A DNA stretch of 64,000 nucleotides from Candidatus Accumulibacter proximus. GTDB taxonomy: Bacteria; Pseudomonadota; Gammaproteobacteria; Burkholderiales; Rhodocyclaceae. The position numbers and the translations under genes were made by a program. Within the stretch, counting starts at the first letter, position 1. Each line of letters opens with the position of its first letter. The notes beneath the pieces were generated by a model. The model searched no databases, was not told the origin of the DNA, and worked only from the letters and a program-made list of their open reading frames with translations. Location of the stretch: the NCBI GenBank assembly GCA_016709675.1, contig JADJMH010000023.1, forward strand, positions 22,675 to 86,674, read 5' to 3'. This document shows positions 40,333 to 48,446 of the stretch, piece by piece.

Positions 40333-40533
40333 CTACCGGATACGGCCTTCGATCGCCCAGGCCATCAGGCCGATGACCGCGATCCAGGCGCAAAAGACAT
40401 ACGCGTAGACCAGGGGAATCCCGAAGACCTCGGTTGGTCGGTCGAAAAGGGAAAGCAGCGGGTAATTGAACAGCACACAGCCCACCAGGAACGCCGCGAT
40501 CAGTCGGTCCCCCGCCAGTATCCTGCGATGCAT
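40333..40533 (-). CDS. Small two-helix membrane protein upstream of the symporter-kinase
   Basis: A 66-residue protein with two membrane helices (LIAAFLVGCVLFNYPLLSLF and YAYVFCAWIAVIGLMAWAI) separated by a short loop. The ATG at 40533 follows GGGAGGGTGAG; a longer frame from 40563 lacks support. Small membrane proteins of this kind often precede sodium:solute symporters and symporter-kinases. It sits 9 bases from the kinase gene, so it is probably an accessory subunit. Confidence 0.72.
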   Translation of the reverse strand: MHRRILAGDRLIAAFLVGCVLFNYPLLSLFDRPTEVFGIPLVYAYVFCAWIAVIGLMAWAIEGRIR

Positions 40534-40660
40534 CTCACCCTCCCGATTCGCAAGTGATGGCACCAGTCAGCAGCAGGCTGCCTGGTCATGGCCATCGTCA
40601 ATCAGCCCTCGTCAGCCGCTATACTGCCGGCAGTCACTCCTCCCTGGGGAAGCCCCCGAG

Positions 40661-40813
40661 ATGATCCACCCCGCTCTCGACCGGCAGCCAGGCTTTGCCG
40701 GCACGGGCTGCACCGAGATCCGTCACGACGCTGCCCAAGGCATCGCCCGCATTGTCATCAATCGGCCCCGGAGACGCAATGCCTTTCGACCAGAAGCCAT
40801 TCACCAGCCATGA
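40661..40813 (+). pseudogene. N-terminal fragment of a crotonase (enoyl-CoA hydratase family)
   Basis: A 50-residue frame, MIHPALDRQPGFAG... followed by CTEIRHDAAQGIARIVINRP and RRRNAFRPEAI, matches the first beta strands of MenB/BadI-type crotonases (consensus x-T-x-I-x-Y-E-x-x-x-G-I-A-x-I-x-I-N-R-P-x-x-x-N-A-F-R). It then stops at TGA 40811-40813, where the helicase gene begins (ATGA). The oxyanion-hole and catalytic parts are missing. It looks like a gene truncated when the downstream sequence was joined. Confidence 0.72.
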
Positions 40814-42915
40814 GAATGCCTGACCATACCCCCCGCAACGTCGCCGACCCGCTCACCCAACTGAACGAGGCACAGCGCGCCGCCGTTACCTTCGGCATCG
40901 ACCAGCATCTAGCCGCCGCCGGCGCCCACCACCCGCCCCTACTGGTGATCGCCGGCGCCGGGTCGGGCAAGACCAGCACGCTGGCGCACAGGGTCGCGCA
41001 GATCGCCAGCCAGGGCACCGATCCCGGCCGCATCCTGCTGCTCACCTTCTCGCGGCGCGCGGCGAGCGAAATGACGCGCCGCGTCGAGCGGCTCCTCAGC
41101 CGGCGAAACAGGGTCGGCTCGTTCCCCGCCGCGGCCGCGCTGACCTGGTCCGGCACCTTCCACAGCGTCGGCGCCCGGCTGTTGCGCGAGTACGCCGGCC
41201 GCATCGGTCTCGATCCGGCGTTCACCATCCATGACCGACAGGACTCGGCCGACCTGATGAACCTGGTGCGCCATGGCCTCGGGCTGTCGGCGAAGACCAG
41301 GCGCTTTCCGCTCAAGGCAACCTGTCTGGCGATCTACTCGGCGGTGCTCAACACGCAGGCGACGCTGGGCGAAGTGCTGCAGTCGAGCTTTCCCTGGTGC
41401 AGCCAATGGGAGACCGACCTCAAGCGCCTGTTCCTCGAATACGTCGAGGCCAAGCAGGCGCAGCGGGTGCTCGACTACGACGACCTGCTGCTCTACTGGG
41501 CGCAGATGGTCGGCGAACCCGAGCTCGGCCGGGAAATCGGCGAGCGATTCAGCCATGTGCTGGTTGACGAGTATCAGGACACCAATCGGCTGCAGGCGGC
41601 GATCCTGCTGGCGATGAAACCCGACGGCCGGGGCCTCACCGTGGTCGGCGACGACGCCCAGTCGATCTATGCCTTTCGCGGCGCGACGGTGCGCAACATC
41701 CTCGATTTCCCCCGCCACTTCGAGCCGCCGGCGCAGGTCGTGACGCTCGATCGCAACTACCGCTCGACGCAGCCGATCCTGCAGGCCGCCAACCAGGTGA
41801 TCGCCGCCGCCGCCGAACGTTTCACCAAGGACCTGTGGAGCGACCGCATCTCCGCCGAAAGGCCGCGGCTGGTCTCGCTGCGCGACGACGCCGACCAGGC
41901 GCTCTACGTCGTCGAACAGACGCTCGCCCGACGCGAGGCCGGCATCCAGCTCAAGGCGCAGGCGGTGCTCTTCCGGACGGCACAGCACAGCGTCCGGCTC
42001 GAACTCGAGTTGACGCGGCGCAACATCCCCTTCGTCAAGTTCGGCGGTCTAAAATTTCTCGAAGCGGCGCACGTCAAGGATGTCCTCGCCATCCTGCGCT
42101 GGGCACAGAATCCACGCGACCGGATCGCCGGTTTCCGCGCCATGCAGCTGGTCGCCGGCGTCGGCCCGAAAACCGCCGGCCGGGTGCTGGCCAACGTCGG
42201 CATGGCCAACCCCGCTTGCCGTCTGCTCGGCGAGCAGCCGGTGCCGGACGCGGCAAGAACCGCCTGGCTCGAGTTCGCCGCGGTGGTCGAAGCCGGCGGG
42301 CCAAACGCCGCCCCCTGGCCGGCCGCCTTCGACCGCATCTGCGACTGGTACCTGGCGCAGATCGATCGCCTGCATGAAGACGCCGAAATCCGACAGGCCG
42401 ACATCGAACAACTCGGTCGCATCGCCGTCACCTATGCCAGTGCCGAACGCTTCCTCACCGAACTGACGCTCGACCCGCCCGACGCCAGCAGCGACGAGGC
42501 CGGCACGCCGCTGCTCGACGAGGACTATCTGATCCTGTCGACCATCCATTCGGCCAAAGGACAGGAGTGGACCGCCGTCACCGTCCTCAACGCCGTCGAT
42601 GGCTGTATCCCGTCCGACATGGCCACCGGCTCGACGGCGGAAATCGAGGAGGAACGCCGCCTGCTGTATGTCGCCATGACGCGCGCCAAAGACCACCTCG
42701 AGATCCTGCTGCCGCAGCGCTTCTACGTTTCGCATCAGCCCGGATTCGGCGATCGCCACGTCTATGCCAACCGCACCCGCTTCATCGGCAACGCCCTGCT
42801 GCCGTACTTTGAACAGCTGTCGTGGCCACCCCCGGCCGAAGCGCTGGTCGCCAACTCGCAAGCAAAGCAGCAGGCGCTCGACCTCGCGGCGCGGATGCGG
42901 GCGATGTGGAAGTAA
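40810..42915 (+). CDS. UvrD/Rep-family ATP-dependent DNA helicase
   Basis: A superfamily 1A helicase of 701 residues. Motif I VIAGAGSGKTSTLAHR (near 47), motif Ia LLLTFSRRAASEM, motif II LVDEYQDTNRLQ, motif III VVGDDAQSIYAFRGA, motif IV (VTLDRNYRSTQPI) and motifs V/VI (LSTIHSAKGQEW; LLYVAMTRAKDHL) are all intact. It unwinds 3'-5' in repair or replication restart. The ATG at 40810 overlaps the crotonase fragment stop; a longer open frame upstream is spurious. It may be an accessory paralogue rather than the main UvrD. Confidence 0.92.
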   Translation: MRMPDHTPRNVADPLTQLNEAQRAAVTFGIDQHLAAAGAHHPPLLVIAGAGSGKTSTLAHRVAQIASQGTDPGRILLLTFSRRAASEMTRRVERLLSRRNRVGSFPAAAALTWSGTFHSVGARLLREYAGRIGLDPAFTIHDRQDSADLMNLVRHGLGLSAKTRRFPLKATCLAIYSAVLNTQATLGEVLQSSFPWCSQWETDLKRLFLEYVEAKQAQRVLDYDDLLLYWAQMVGEPELGREIGERFSHVLVDEYQDTNRLQAAILLAMKPDGRGLTVVGDDAQSIYAFRGATVRNILDFPRHFEPPAQVVTLDRNYRSTQPILQAANQVIAAAAERFTKDLWSDRISAERPRLVSLRDDADQALYVVEQTLARREAGIQLKAQAVLFRTAQHSVRLELELTRRNIPFVKFGGLKFLEAAHVKDVLAILRWAQNPRDRIAGFRAMQLVAGVGPKTAGRVLANVGMANPACRLLGEQPVPDAARTAWLEFAAVVEAGGPNAAPWPAAFDRICDWYLAQIDRLHEDAEIRQADIEQLGRIAVTYASAERFLTELTLDPPDASSDEAGTPLLDEDYLILSTIHSAKGQEWTAVTVLNAVDGCIPSDMATGSTAEIEEERRLLYVAMTRAKDHLEILLPQRFYVSHQPGFGDRHVYANRTRFIGNALLPYFEQLSWPPPAEALVANSQAKQQALDLAARMRAMWK

Positions 42916-42972
42916 GGCCGGGGTCGGATGCTGCTGGCCATGCCGTCCCGTAACGCGAGCTTGCCACACATC

Positions 42973-43170
42973 CTACAGCGGACCATGCTTTCGGCACTTC
43001 AGATCGCCCCGGCGCGGCTTGACCCCGTCGCGGGGCGACAACTCAGGCAGGTGGTCTTCGAACACCAGTCTGAAAGTCTTGTCCGGCAAGGCGATAGCCG
43101 ACTCGGCAGCCAACCGCTCGCGAAGGCTGGGATCGCTGACTTGCGCGATCAACTCGTGAATGGCGGACAA
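42973..43170 (-). pseudogene. N-terminal remnant of a DNA methyltransferase
   Basis: A 65-residue frame from TTG 43170 (GGGAGAG upstream). The translation starts MSAIHELIAQVSDPSLRERL and continues with FRLVFEDHLPELSP. It resembles the N terminus of adenine-specific site-specific methyltransferases of the Type III/ISP-like sort (x-H-E-L-I-A-Q-I-x-D-P-x-L-R-x-R, F-G-L-V-F-E-x-H-L-P-E). The catalytic DPPY and FxGxG motifs are absent and the frame ends at 42973. Evidence is this short match only. Confidence 0.6.
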
Positions 43171-43226
43171 CGGACTCTCCCTGTTCTTGATCTGTTACGG
43201 AGGATCGTCGTCAATCAGTCACCCAC

Positions 43227-43673
43227 TCACACCATCACTCTTGCCGACAGGAAGAGCAATCGTGGGTTATCCGGTGATGCCACGAAGCCGAAGCGCTGGT
43301 AGTAGGTCGCTGCCTGCTCATCGATGGCATCAACGAACAGACCGATGCCGCCACCCTCAGTGTAGATTCGTTGCGCCCGAGTGAGGGCATCCACCAGCAG
43401 CAATTCGCCGAGACCCGTGCCCTGATATTGCCGATCAACGGCTAGACGCCCCAAGCGCACCCCCGGAATGCGACGCGGCAGTTTCTTGCGCCAAGCCTCG
43501 GGCAGATGGCTATTTTCGAGTTCGGCAAGCGTGAGCGCGTAGTAAGCGCAGATACGATCTGGTGCTTCTTCGCGGATGGCAACGAAGGTCTTCGACAACC
43601 CCTTATCCTGATGCTGGCGGGCAACCTGCCGCAGCCAGTCATTCAGTTCCTGGCGACCACAGTCGATAGCAGA
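43227..43673 (-). pseudogene. TacT-like GNAT acetyltransferase, 5'-truncated
   Basis: A GNAT acetyltransferase of the kind used as toxin in TacA-TacT pairs. The open frame runs from a stop at 43674-43676 and reads SAIDCGRQELNDWLRQVA, then FVAIREE...YYALT, RLAVDRQYQGTGLGELLL (the acetyl-CoA loop Q-x-x-G-x-G) and YYQRFGFVASPDNPRLLFL. Homologues have about 15-25 further residues before the DCG motif; here there is no ATG before it, and the only start is TTG at 43598, which would remove the DCG region. No TacA antitoxin frame is next to it. I take it as decayed. Confidence 0.72.
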
Positions 43674-43727
43674 TTAAACTGAGCCTCGCCCCTTTATGCC
43701 CCCTCTTGACGTGGCTCTCAGCCATGG

Positions 43728-43761
43728 AAAATGGTCCTGTTCGTTGAAAACAGGACCATTT
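43728..43761 (-). terminator. Inverted repeat after the WD40 gene
   Basis: AAATGGTCCTGTT (43729-43741) and AACAGGACCATTT (43749-43761) form a 13-bp stem around CGTTGAA. It lies 53 bases beyond the stop of the large minus-strand gene, so it probably terminates that operon. It could equally be the end of a lost mobile element; flanking target repeats are not seen. Confidence 0.55.
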
Positions 43762-43813
43762 CCGTCGAGCAGGGGGGCAGGCGCTGGGGATGGCTGCTCC
43801 ATAATGCCGCTAA

Positions 43814-46800
43814 TCAACGAGAAAAAACTGAGCCTGAGTGTAAATCCCAGGGGAGGGAAAAGCCAGGAGAAACCCTCTCACCATCGACTTTAGATGGCGT
43901 AACCGTCTCTTCGTGCGGCCCAACTGAAACGCGCTCGTCCTTGGCCTGACCATACGGCGTAACCGTCTTTCTTTGGGGCCGAACTAAAACGCGCTCGTCC
44001 TTGGCCGGACCGGTATCGGCGAAGCTCCACAGCACGACCGTCCCCGAGCGGCCGAGCGAGGCGAGCCCGATGCCGTCGGGGTTCCAGGCGACCCCGGCGA
44101 CCGCCTCGCCATGGACCGCCAGCGGCACGCCCCGGAGCCTTCGCCCGGCGACGTCCCACAGCCGGAGCGAGCCGTCGTCGCTGGCCGAGGCGAGGGTCGC
44201 GCCGCCGGGGCTGAAGGCGATTGCCGCCACCCGGGCGTCGTGCTTCGCCAGCGAGCCGGGCAATTGCGCACGGGCCGCTACGTTCCACAACACGATCGCG
44301 CCCTGGTCGTCGCCCGTTGCGAGCACGCCGTCGGCTCGCCAGGCGAGCGCGGTGAGGGCCGGGCGGTGGCTGGATCCGGCGGCCGCTTCGCTCGCCAGTT
44401 CGGCAAACGGCTGGCCGCTCGCCACCTCCCACAGGAGCACGCGGCCGTCGGCGCCGGCCGAGGCAAGGGTCCTGCCGTCCGAGCTGAAAGCGACCGCCGA
44501 CACCGCGCCCTGGTGGGGCTCAACTCTTTTCGTGGCCGCCACCCTGGCCGGCGCCGCCGCACCAGGCGATTTGCCGCCACGCTCGATGGTTGCTGCGAGC
44601 TCACCGGGCAATCCGGCCAGCCGGCTGGATCGCGGATCGAAAGCGACCTTGAGGAAGGGGCTGGGCAACGCCGCTTTCGGTTCTCGCGAACCGGCGGCGC
44701 CTGCGGGAGCGGCCGGGGCGACATCGTGGAACTTCACCTGGCCATCGGCGCCGCCAGAGGCCAGCGTCCGTCCATCGGGGCTCACCGTCAGCGCCTGCAC
44801 CGGGCCGGTATGCGCGGCGATCGGATCGCCGAGCGTCCCGCCGGTCAACGGGTCGAGCCGGTAGATCGTTCCCTGCTCGCTGCCTTCGGCCAGCACATCC
44901 TTGCCGAGCGCCAGCGCCGATACCTGCGCATCGTGGCCGGTTAACGGCGGCAGCGATTCCTTGCGGCCGGCCACGTCCCACAGCACCGTCGCCGCCTCGT
45001 CGCTGGTCGAGGCGAGTCGGGTGCCGTCCGGGCTGTAGGCCAGCGGGCGCAGCGCGGTCTGGCGCGCGGGTGGCGGTTTGACGGCGACGTCGTAGCCCTG
45101 CGCGATCGGCGGCTGCTCGCCAGGCACCGTCAGCCACCACAGGCCAGCCACGACGACCAGCATCGCCAGCGCCGGGATGATCGGGCGCAGGCCATAGCGC
45201 GACTGCCCGTTGAGGTACCACAGTCGCTGCAGCAGTGGCGGTGCGGCGAGGGTCAGCGGGTCGATCGTGTCGCCGGTGAGGGTAGCGAGGAGCACCCGGT
45301 CGTTCAGCGGATGGCCGCGGTCGAGAGAAGCCAGCGCGGCGGCCTCCCGGCGCCGTCGCCGCTGCTCGCTCCGGGGCGGGTCCTCCTCGGCGAACTCGAG
45401 CGGCAGCTTGTCGCTGCCGCCCTGGCCGGCGGCATCAAGCAGGTGCCACAGCGCGTTGCGCGCCTGCCGCTTCCAGTAGGGCGGCAGCTCACCGACCAGG
45501 CGGCGGCGTAGCCAGTCGGGCATCGCGCCGAGCCGGAACCACGGCAGGCGTACCAGTGCGGGCAGGATGCGCGCCAGGCTTTCGCTGTCGAGCAGCCGGG
45601 TACCGACGGCGACCGTCACTTCCCAGCGCATCGCCGGGTAAATCGCGCAGGCAGCAAGCCAGAAGTAGCCCATCGGGCCGAGATAGCGCCGCAGCTCGGT
45701 GCACAGGGCTTGCTCATCCTCGGCGAGCGGCGGCGTCTCGTCGAGCCAGCGCGCCGGGTTGCGCGCCAGGCGTTGGGGATAGGGCCAGGGCCAGGCATCG
45801 TTGTCGGCAGGCGGCGATTCGTCCGCCAGCGCAAAGGCGAGCAGCCCGGCAGGGGTGGCGGGCAGCACGGCGAAACCGGCCTGCTCCAGCGCGTGCTCGC
45901 GATAGGCGAACGCCTTGCGCGATTCGGCAATGAAGATCGCCCGCTGCGACCAGTGCCCGAAGGCGTCGAGCCAGTCGACGACCTTGCCGGACAGCGGTTC
46001 GAACAGGCCGTCGGCGTCGCTAAAGACGAGCAGCGCATGCTCGGGATAGCGACCCGCGAGGTCGGCCGGCCCGACGAAACGCGCCTCACCGGTGGACTTC
46101 CAGCAAAGACGGGGGTCGCCGTTGAAGTCCCAGCAGTCGAGGTAGACGCCGTCCCGGCGCAGGCGCGCGAGCAATTCGTCGAGCAGCCGTGCCTGCTGGT
46201 CGCGGCCACTACGGCGGTCGACCAGGACGAGGTACTCGGGCGCCGCGCGCCGCCGGCCATAGACCGGCGTGAAACGGCCGCGCTGGCTGACGGTCGCCTT
46301 GACCGTCGCGGCGACATCGAGCCGGCGGCTGAGTACGCTGCGGTGGCGGCGGAGCTCGCGCAGGGCGTCGCGCAGTTCGCGACCGGCAAACAGGCGAGGC
46401 AGACCGCCGGACCACAGCCGGTGCAGGCGATAGCGCTCGGCCGCAGTGCCGGCAGGGAAGCGGCGCAGCACGGCGCGACGCGTATTGCCACGCCGATAGA
46501 CCGACCACAGCCCCCACCAGAGCGCACCGAGGGCGAGCAGCGCCAGAGCGACCCGCAGGCCCGCCGGAAGCAGCGGCTCGGCTGGCGGCTGCGGCGGCGG
46601 TACCGGCTTCTGGATGGCCGGGGGCGGCACGAGGGTGGCGACTGGGGTAGCCGCGGCACCGTCTGGTGGGGGCGGTGGCGGGAGCAGCTCAGGCTGGAGC
46701 TGGAAATCGATTCTCGTCTCGGGCGGCGATTCGATCGTTTGGCTCTGCGAAAGGTAGTCCTTGGCGGCAACGTCGAGCGTCGCCGGCAGATCGCTGCGGT

Positions 46801-47350
46801 GGTAGGTGCACGAGAAGAGGCCCTTGCCGCCAGTTTGCTCGCAGGTCTTGGTCTCCTTGCCATCGCGGTTAACGAAGCCAATCGTCGCACCGCCGATGGC
46901 GCCGTGATCGCCCGCGACCGACCCCTGTAGTGTTCGCTCCTTGAGGTAGTAATCCCAGCCGAACCAGCCTGCGACCGGCCCACCCGCCAGCAGCACGGCG
47001 GCCGCGAGATAGGCCAGGCGACGCCCGATGCGACGCCAGTCGGGCGGCGGCGGCGATTCGCCCCCGGCTGTTCCGGCGGTGTCCGGGGTGCCACCGCTGC
47101 CAGGGGCCGGCCCGTCGAGCGGCGCCAGCCACTCGCGGTAGAGCCGGGGGAAGCGCTCCTGTTCGTCGGGATTCGAACAGAAAACCGGCGCCAGCCAGCG
47201 CTCGAGTTCGGCCCTGCTGGCCGGCATGCGGCCGTTGACCGCCAGGTGCAGCAGCAGGTCCTGCGCCGCCAACAACTGGTGGGGGCTGACGTCGAAGCGT
47301 TCGCGACGCAATGCGCCGCCGAGATCAACCAGGTTTTCGAAGGTCAGCAC
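43814..47350 (-). CDS. Large membrane protein: CoxE-N-like head, vWA-like domain, C-terminal WD40
   Basis: 1178 residues. Residues 5-75 (VDLGGALRRERFDVSP...) resemble the N-terminal helix bundle of CoxE-type vWA proteins. Membrane helices lie near 112-135, 265-285 and 724-742. Residues 370-480 look like a vWA fold with a degenerate metal site (YLVLVDRRSGRD instead of D-x-S-x-S; later strand ALLVFSDADG). A helical region follows. From 760 to 1112 come about seven WD40 repeats (DGTRLASTSDEAATVLWDV, DGRTLASAGADGRVLLWEV, GGATLASASDDGSLRLWDV). The tail has 20-residue repeats. Proline-rich linkers occur near 224-257. It lies 19 bases after moxR in one operon with a TIR gene. A sensor role in a conflict system is inferred. 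Confidence 0.78.
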   Translation of the reverse strand: MLTFENLVDLGGALRRERFDVSPHQLLAAQDLLLHLAVNGRMPASRAELERWLAPVFCSNPDEQERFPRLYREWLAPLDGPAPGSGGTPDTAGTAGGESPPPPDWRRIGRRLAYLAAAVLLAGGPVAGWFGWDYYLKERTLQGSVAGDHGAIGGATIGFVNRDGKETKTCEQTGGKGLFSCTYHRSDLPATLDVAAKDYLSQSQTIESPPETRIDFQLQPELLPPPPPPDGAAATPVATLVPPPAIQKPVPPPQPPAEPLLPAGLRVALALLALGALWWGLWSVYRRGNTRRAVLRRFPAGTAAERYRLHRLWSGGLPRLFAGRELRDALRELRRHRSVLSRRLDVAATVKATVSQRGRFTPVYGRRRAAPEYLVLVDRRSGRDQQARLLDELLARLRRDGVYLDCWDFNGDPRLCWKSTGEARFVGPADLAGRYPEHALLVFSDADGLFEPLSGKVVDWLDAFGHWSQRAIFIAESRKAFAYREHALEQAGFAVLPATPAGLLAFALADESPPADNDAWPWPYPQRLARNPARWLDETPPLAEDEQALCTELRRYLGPMGYFWLAACAIYPAMRWEVTVAVGTRLLDSESLARILPALVRLPWFRLGAMPDWLRRRLVGELPPYWKRQARNALWHLLDAAGQGGSDKLPLEFAEEDPPRSEQRRRRREAAALASLDRGHPLNDRVLLATLTGDTIDPLTLAAPPLLQRLWYLNGQSRYGLRPIIPALAMLVVVAGLWWLTVPGEQPPIAQGYDVAVKPPPARQTALRPLAYSPDGTRLASTSDEAATVLWDVAGRKESLPPLTGHDAQVSALALGKDVLAEGSEQGTIYRLDPLTGGTLGDPIAAHTGPVQALTVSPDGRTLASGGADGQVKFHDVAPAAPAGAAGSREPKAALPSPFLKVAFDPRSSRLAGLPGELAATIERGGKSPGAAAPARVAATKRVEPHQGAVSAVAFSSDGRTLASAGADGRVLLWEVASGQPFAELASEAAAGSSHRPALTALAWRADGVLATGDDQGAIVLWNVAARAQLPGSLAKHDARVAAIAFSPGGATLASASDDGSLRLWDVAGRRLRGVPLAVHGEAVAGVAWNPDGIGLASLGRSGTVVLWSFADTGPAKDERVLVRPQRKTVTPYGQAKDERVSVGPHEETVTPSKVDGERVSPGFSLPWDLHSGSVFSR
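43896..44015. repeat. Two tandem 60-bp repeats at the 3' end of the WD40 gene
   Basis: Units 43896-43955 and 43956-44015 begin GGCGTAACCGTCT and contain AACGCGCTCGTCCTTGGCC; they differ at a few positions. They encode a 20-residue repeat (AKDERV-x-V-x-P-x3-TVTP) at residues 1116-1155, with a partial third copy (GERVSPG). The period is a whole number of codons, so copies could change without breaking the frame. Confidence 0.85.
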
Positions 47351-47369
47351 GGCGCGCTCAACCGAACGA

Positions 47370-48446
47370 CTACTTCCCGTTCAGCCAGGCAAGCAGTTCC
47401 TCACGCGCCGGCGACACGTCGTCCTGACTCTTGCAGAGCGCCCCAACACTGGCCATCACCTCTATGTCGTTCCGCTTCGCCACGAGCGAGACGCGTGATT
47501 GGACGCCAATGCGACGCAAGTAGGCCAGCCAGTCGATGAACTCGGCGGTGGCGGGCTTCTTGCCGAGATTGGCAATGCCGCGCACCCGGACAAAAAAGTC
47601 AACGCTGTCCGCCAGCAAGGGGTCGTTCGCAGCCAGCCCGGTGCGCGAATGGATGATCTTCTTCAGGCGCTCGCGGCCATCGCTATCGTCTTCGGGGAAG
47701 GCGATGTGGTGGTACACGCAGCGCCGCAGGAAAGCGTCGGGCAGGTGCTTCTCGGAATTGCTGGTGATCACGACCACCGGCTGAAAGTCCTTCGTCGCCT
47801 GGCGCACCGTGTTGCCCAACTCGGGGATGGTGAAACGTAGTTCCTCGATCTCCGCCAGCAGGTCATTGGGGAAATCACGCGGCGCCTTGTCGATCTCGTC
47901 GATCAGCACCACCGCGCGCAAGGGAAGCTTCTGCTCCTCTGACCAGTCCGTCGGCAACCATTCCCGATAGGCGTCGGGCTTCGCCAGCCATCCCTCGAGC
48001 GCGTCCTTGTTGTTGGCGAGCAGGATCGCTTGGCCGAGAGCCTGGTTGTGGATGAAGTCGCGGTCGTCGATCTCGGGCAAGGCGGTATCCGGCTTGCCGT
48101 CCTTTCTTTCCCTTGCGGCTCGCAGATAGGCGGCGTCGAAACGCCCGATGCTATCGTAGGTGTAGAAAAGGTCTCTCGCGACGCTGCTGGATTTGGTGTC
48201 GAAGCGGAACAGCGGATAACCCAACTGCCAGGCGACACTACGCGCGAGTTCGGTCTTGCCCGTCCCCGGTTCGCCGGTAACGAGCAAGGGCCTGCCCAGC
48301 ATCAGCGCGACGTTGACTGCCGCGACGAGGTCGTCGTCTGGCTGGTAGCCGCTCGGATCGGTATGCCGGTCGCGCGTGAGGGCGTCGATCGTCTTGGGGG
48401 CCGGGCGCTTTTCGGGCGACTTCGTGCTGTAGGGCATCTCGGTCAT
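47370..48446 (-). CDS. MoxR-family AAA+ ATPase
   Basis: A 358-residue AAA+ ATPase of the MoxR group, usually working as a chaperone or remodeller with a vWA protein. Walker A is LLVTGEPGTGKTELARS (near 54), Walker B VVLIDEIDKAPRDFP, sensor-1 VVVITSNSEKHLP, and the arginine finger lies in DAFLRRCVYHHIAFP. Its start overlaps the stop of the TIR gene (TAATG), and the vWA/WD40 gene begins 19 bases downstream. This supports a three-gene operon and a MoxR-vWA partnership. Confidence 0.9.
   Translation of the reverse strand: MTEMPYSTKSPEKRPAPKTIDALTRDRHTDPSGYQPDDDLVAAVNVALMLGRPLLVTGEPGTGKTELARSVAWQLGYPLFRFDTKSSSVARDLFYTYDSIGRFDAAYLRAARERKDGKPDTALPEIDDRDFIHNQALGQAILLANNKDALEGWLAKPDAYREWLPTDWSEEQKLPLRAVVLIDEIDKAPRDFPNDLLAEIEELRFTIPELGNTVRQATKDFQPVVVITSNSEKHLPDAFLRRCVYHHIAFPEDDSDGRERLKKIIHSRTGLAANDPLLADSVDFFVRVRGIANLGKKPATAEFIDWLAYLRRIGVQSRVSLVAKRNDIEVMASVGALCKSQDDVSPAREELLAWLNGK

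Noticed and set aside
43674..43813. TacA antitoxin upstream of the TacT-like fragment
   Set aside because: No ribbon-helix-helix frame is found before the truncated acetyltransferase; the space holds an inverted repeat and the end of the WD40 gene.
43896..44015. Possible CRISPR repeat-spacer units
   Set aside because: Only two direct units with no spacers; they are in-frame coding repeats. No CRISPR array or cas gene is seen in the window.
45616..47328. 570-residue open frame overlapping the WD40 gene
   Set aside because: Same-strand frame shadow, extremely rich in Arg, Ser and Pro, with no domain; the 1178-residue frame has clear WD40 and membrane features.
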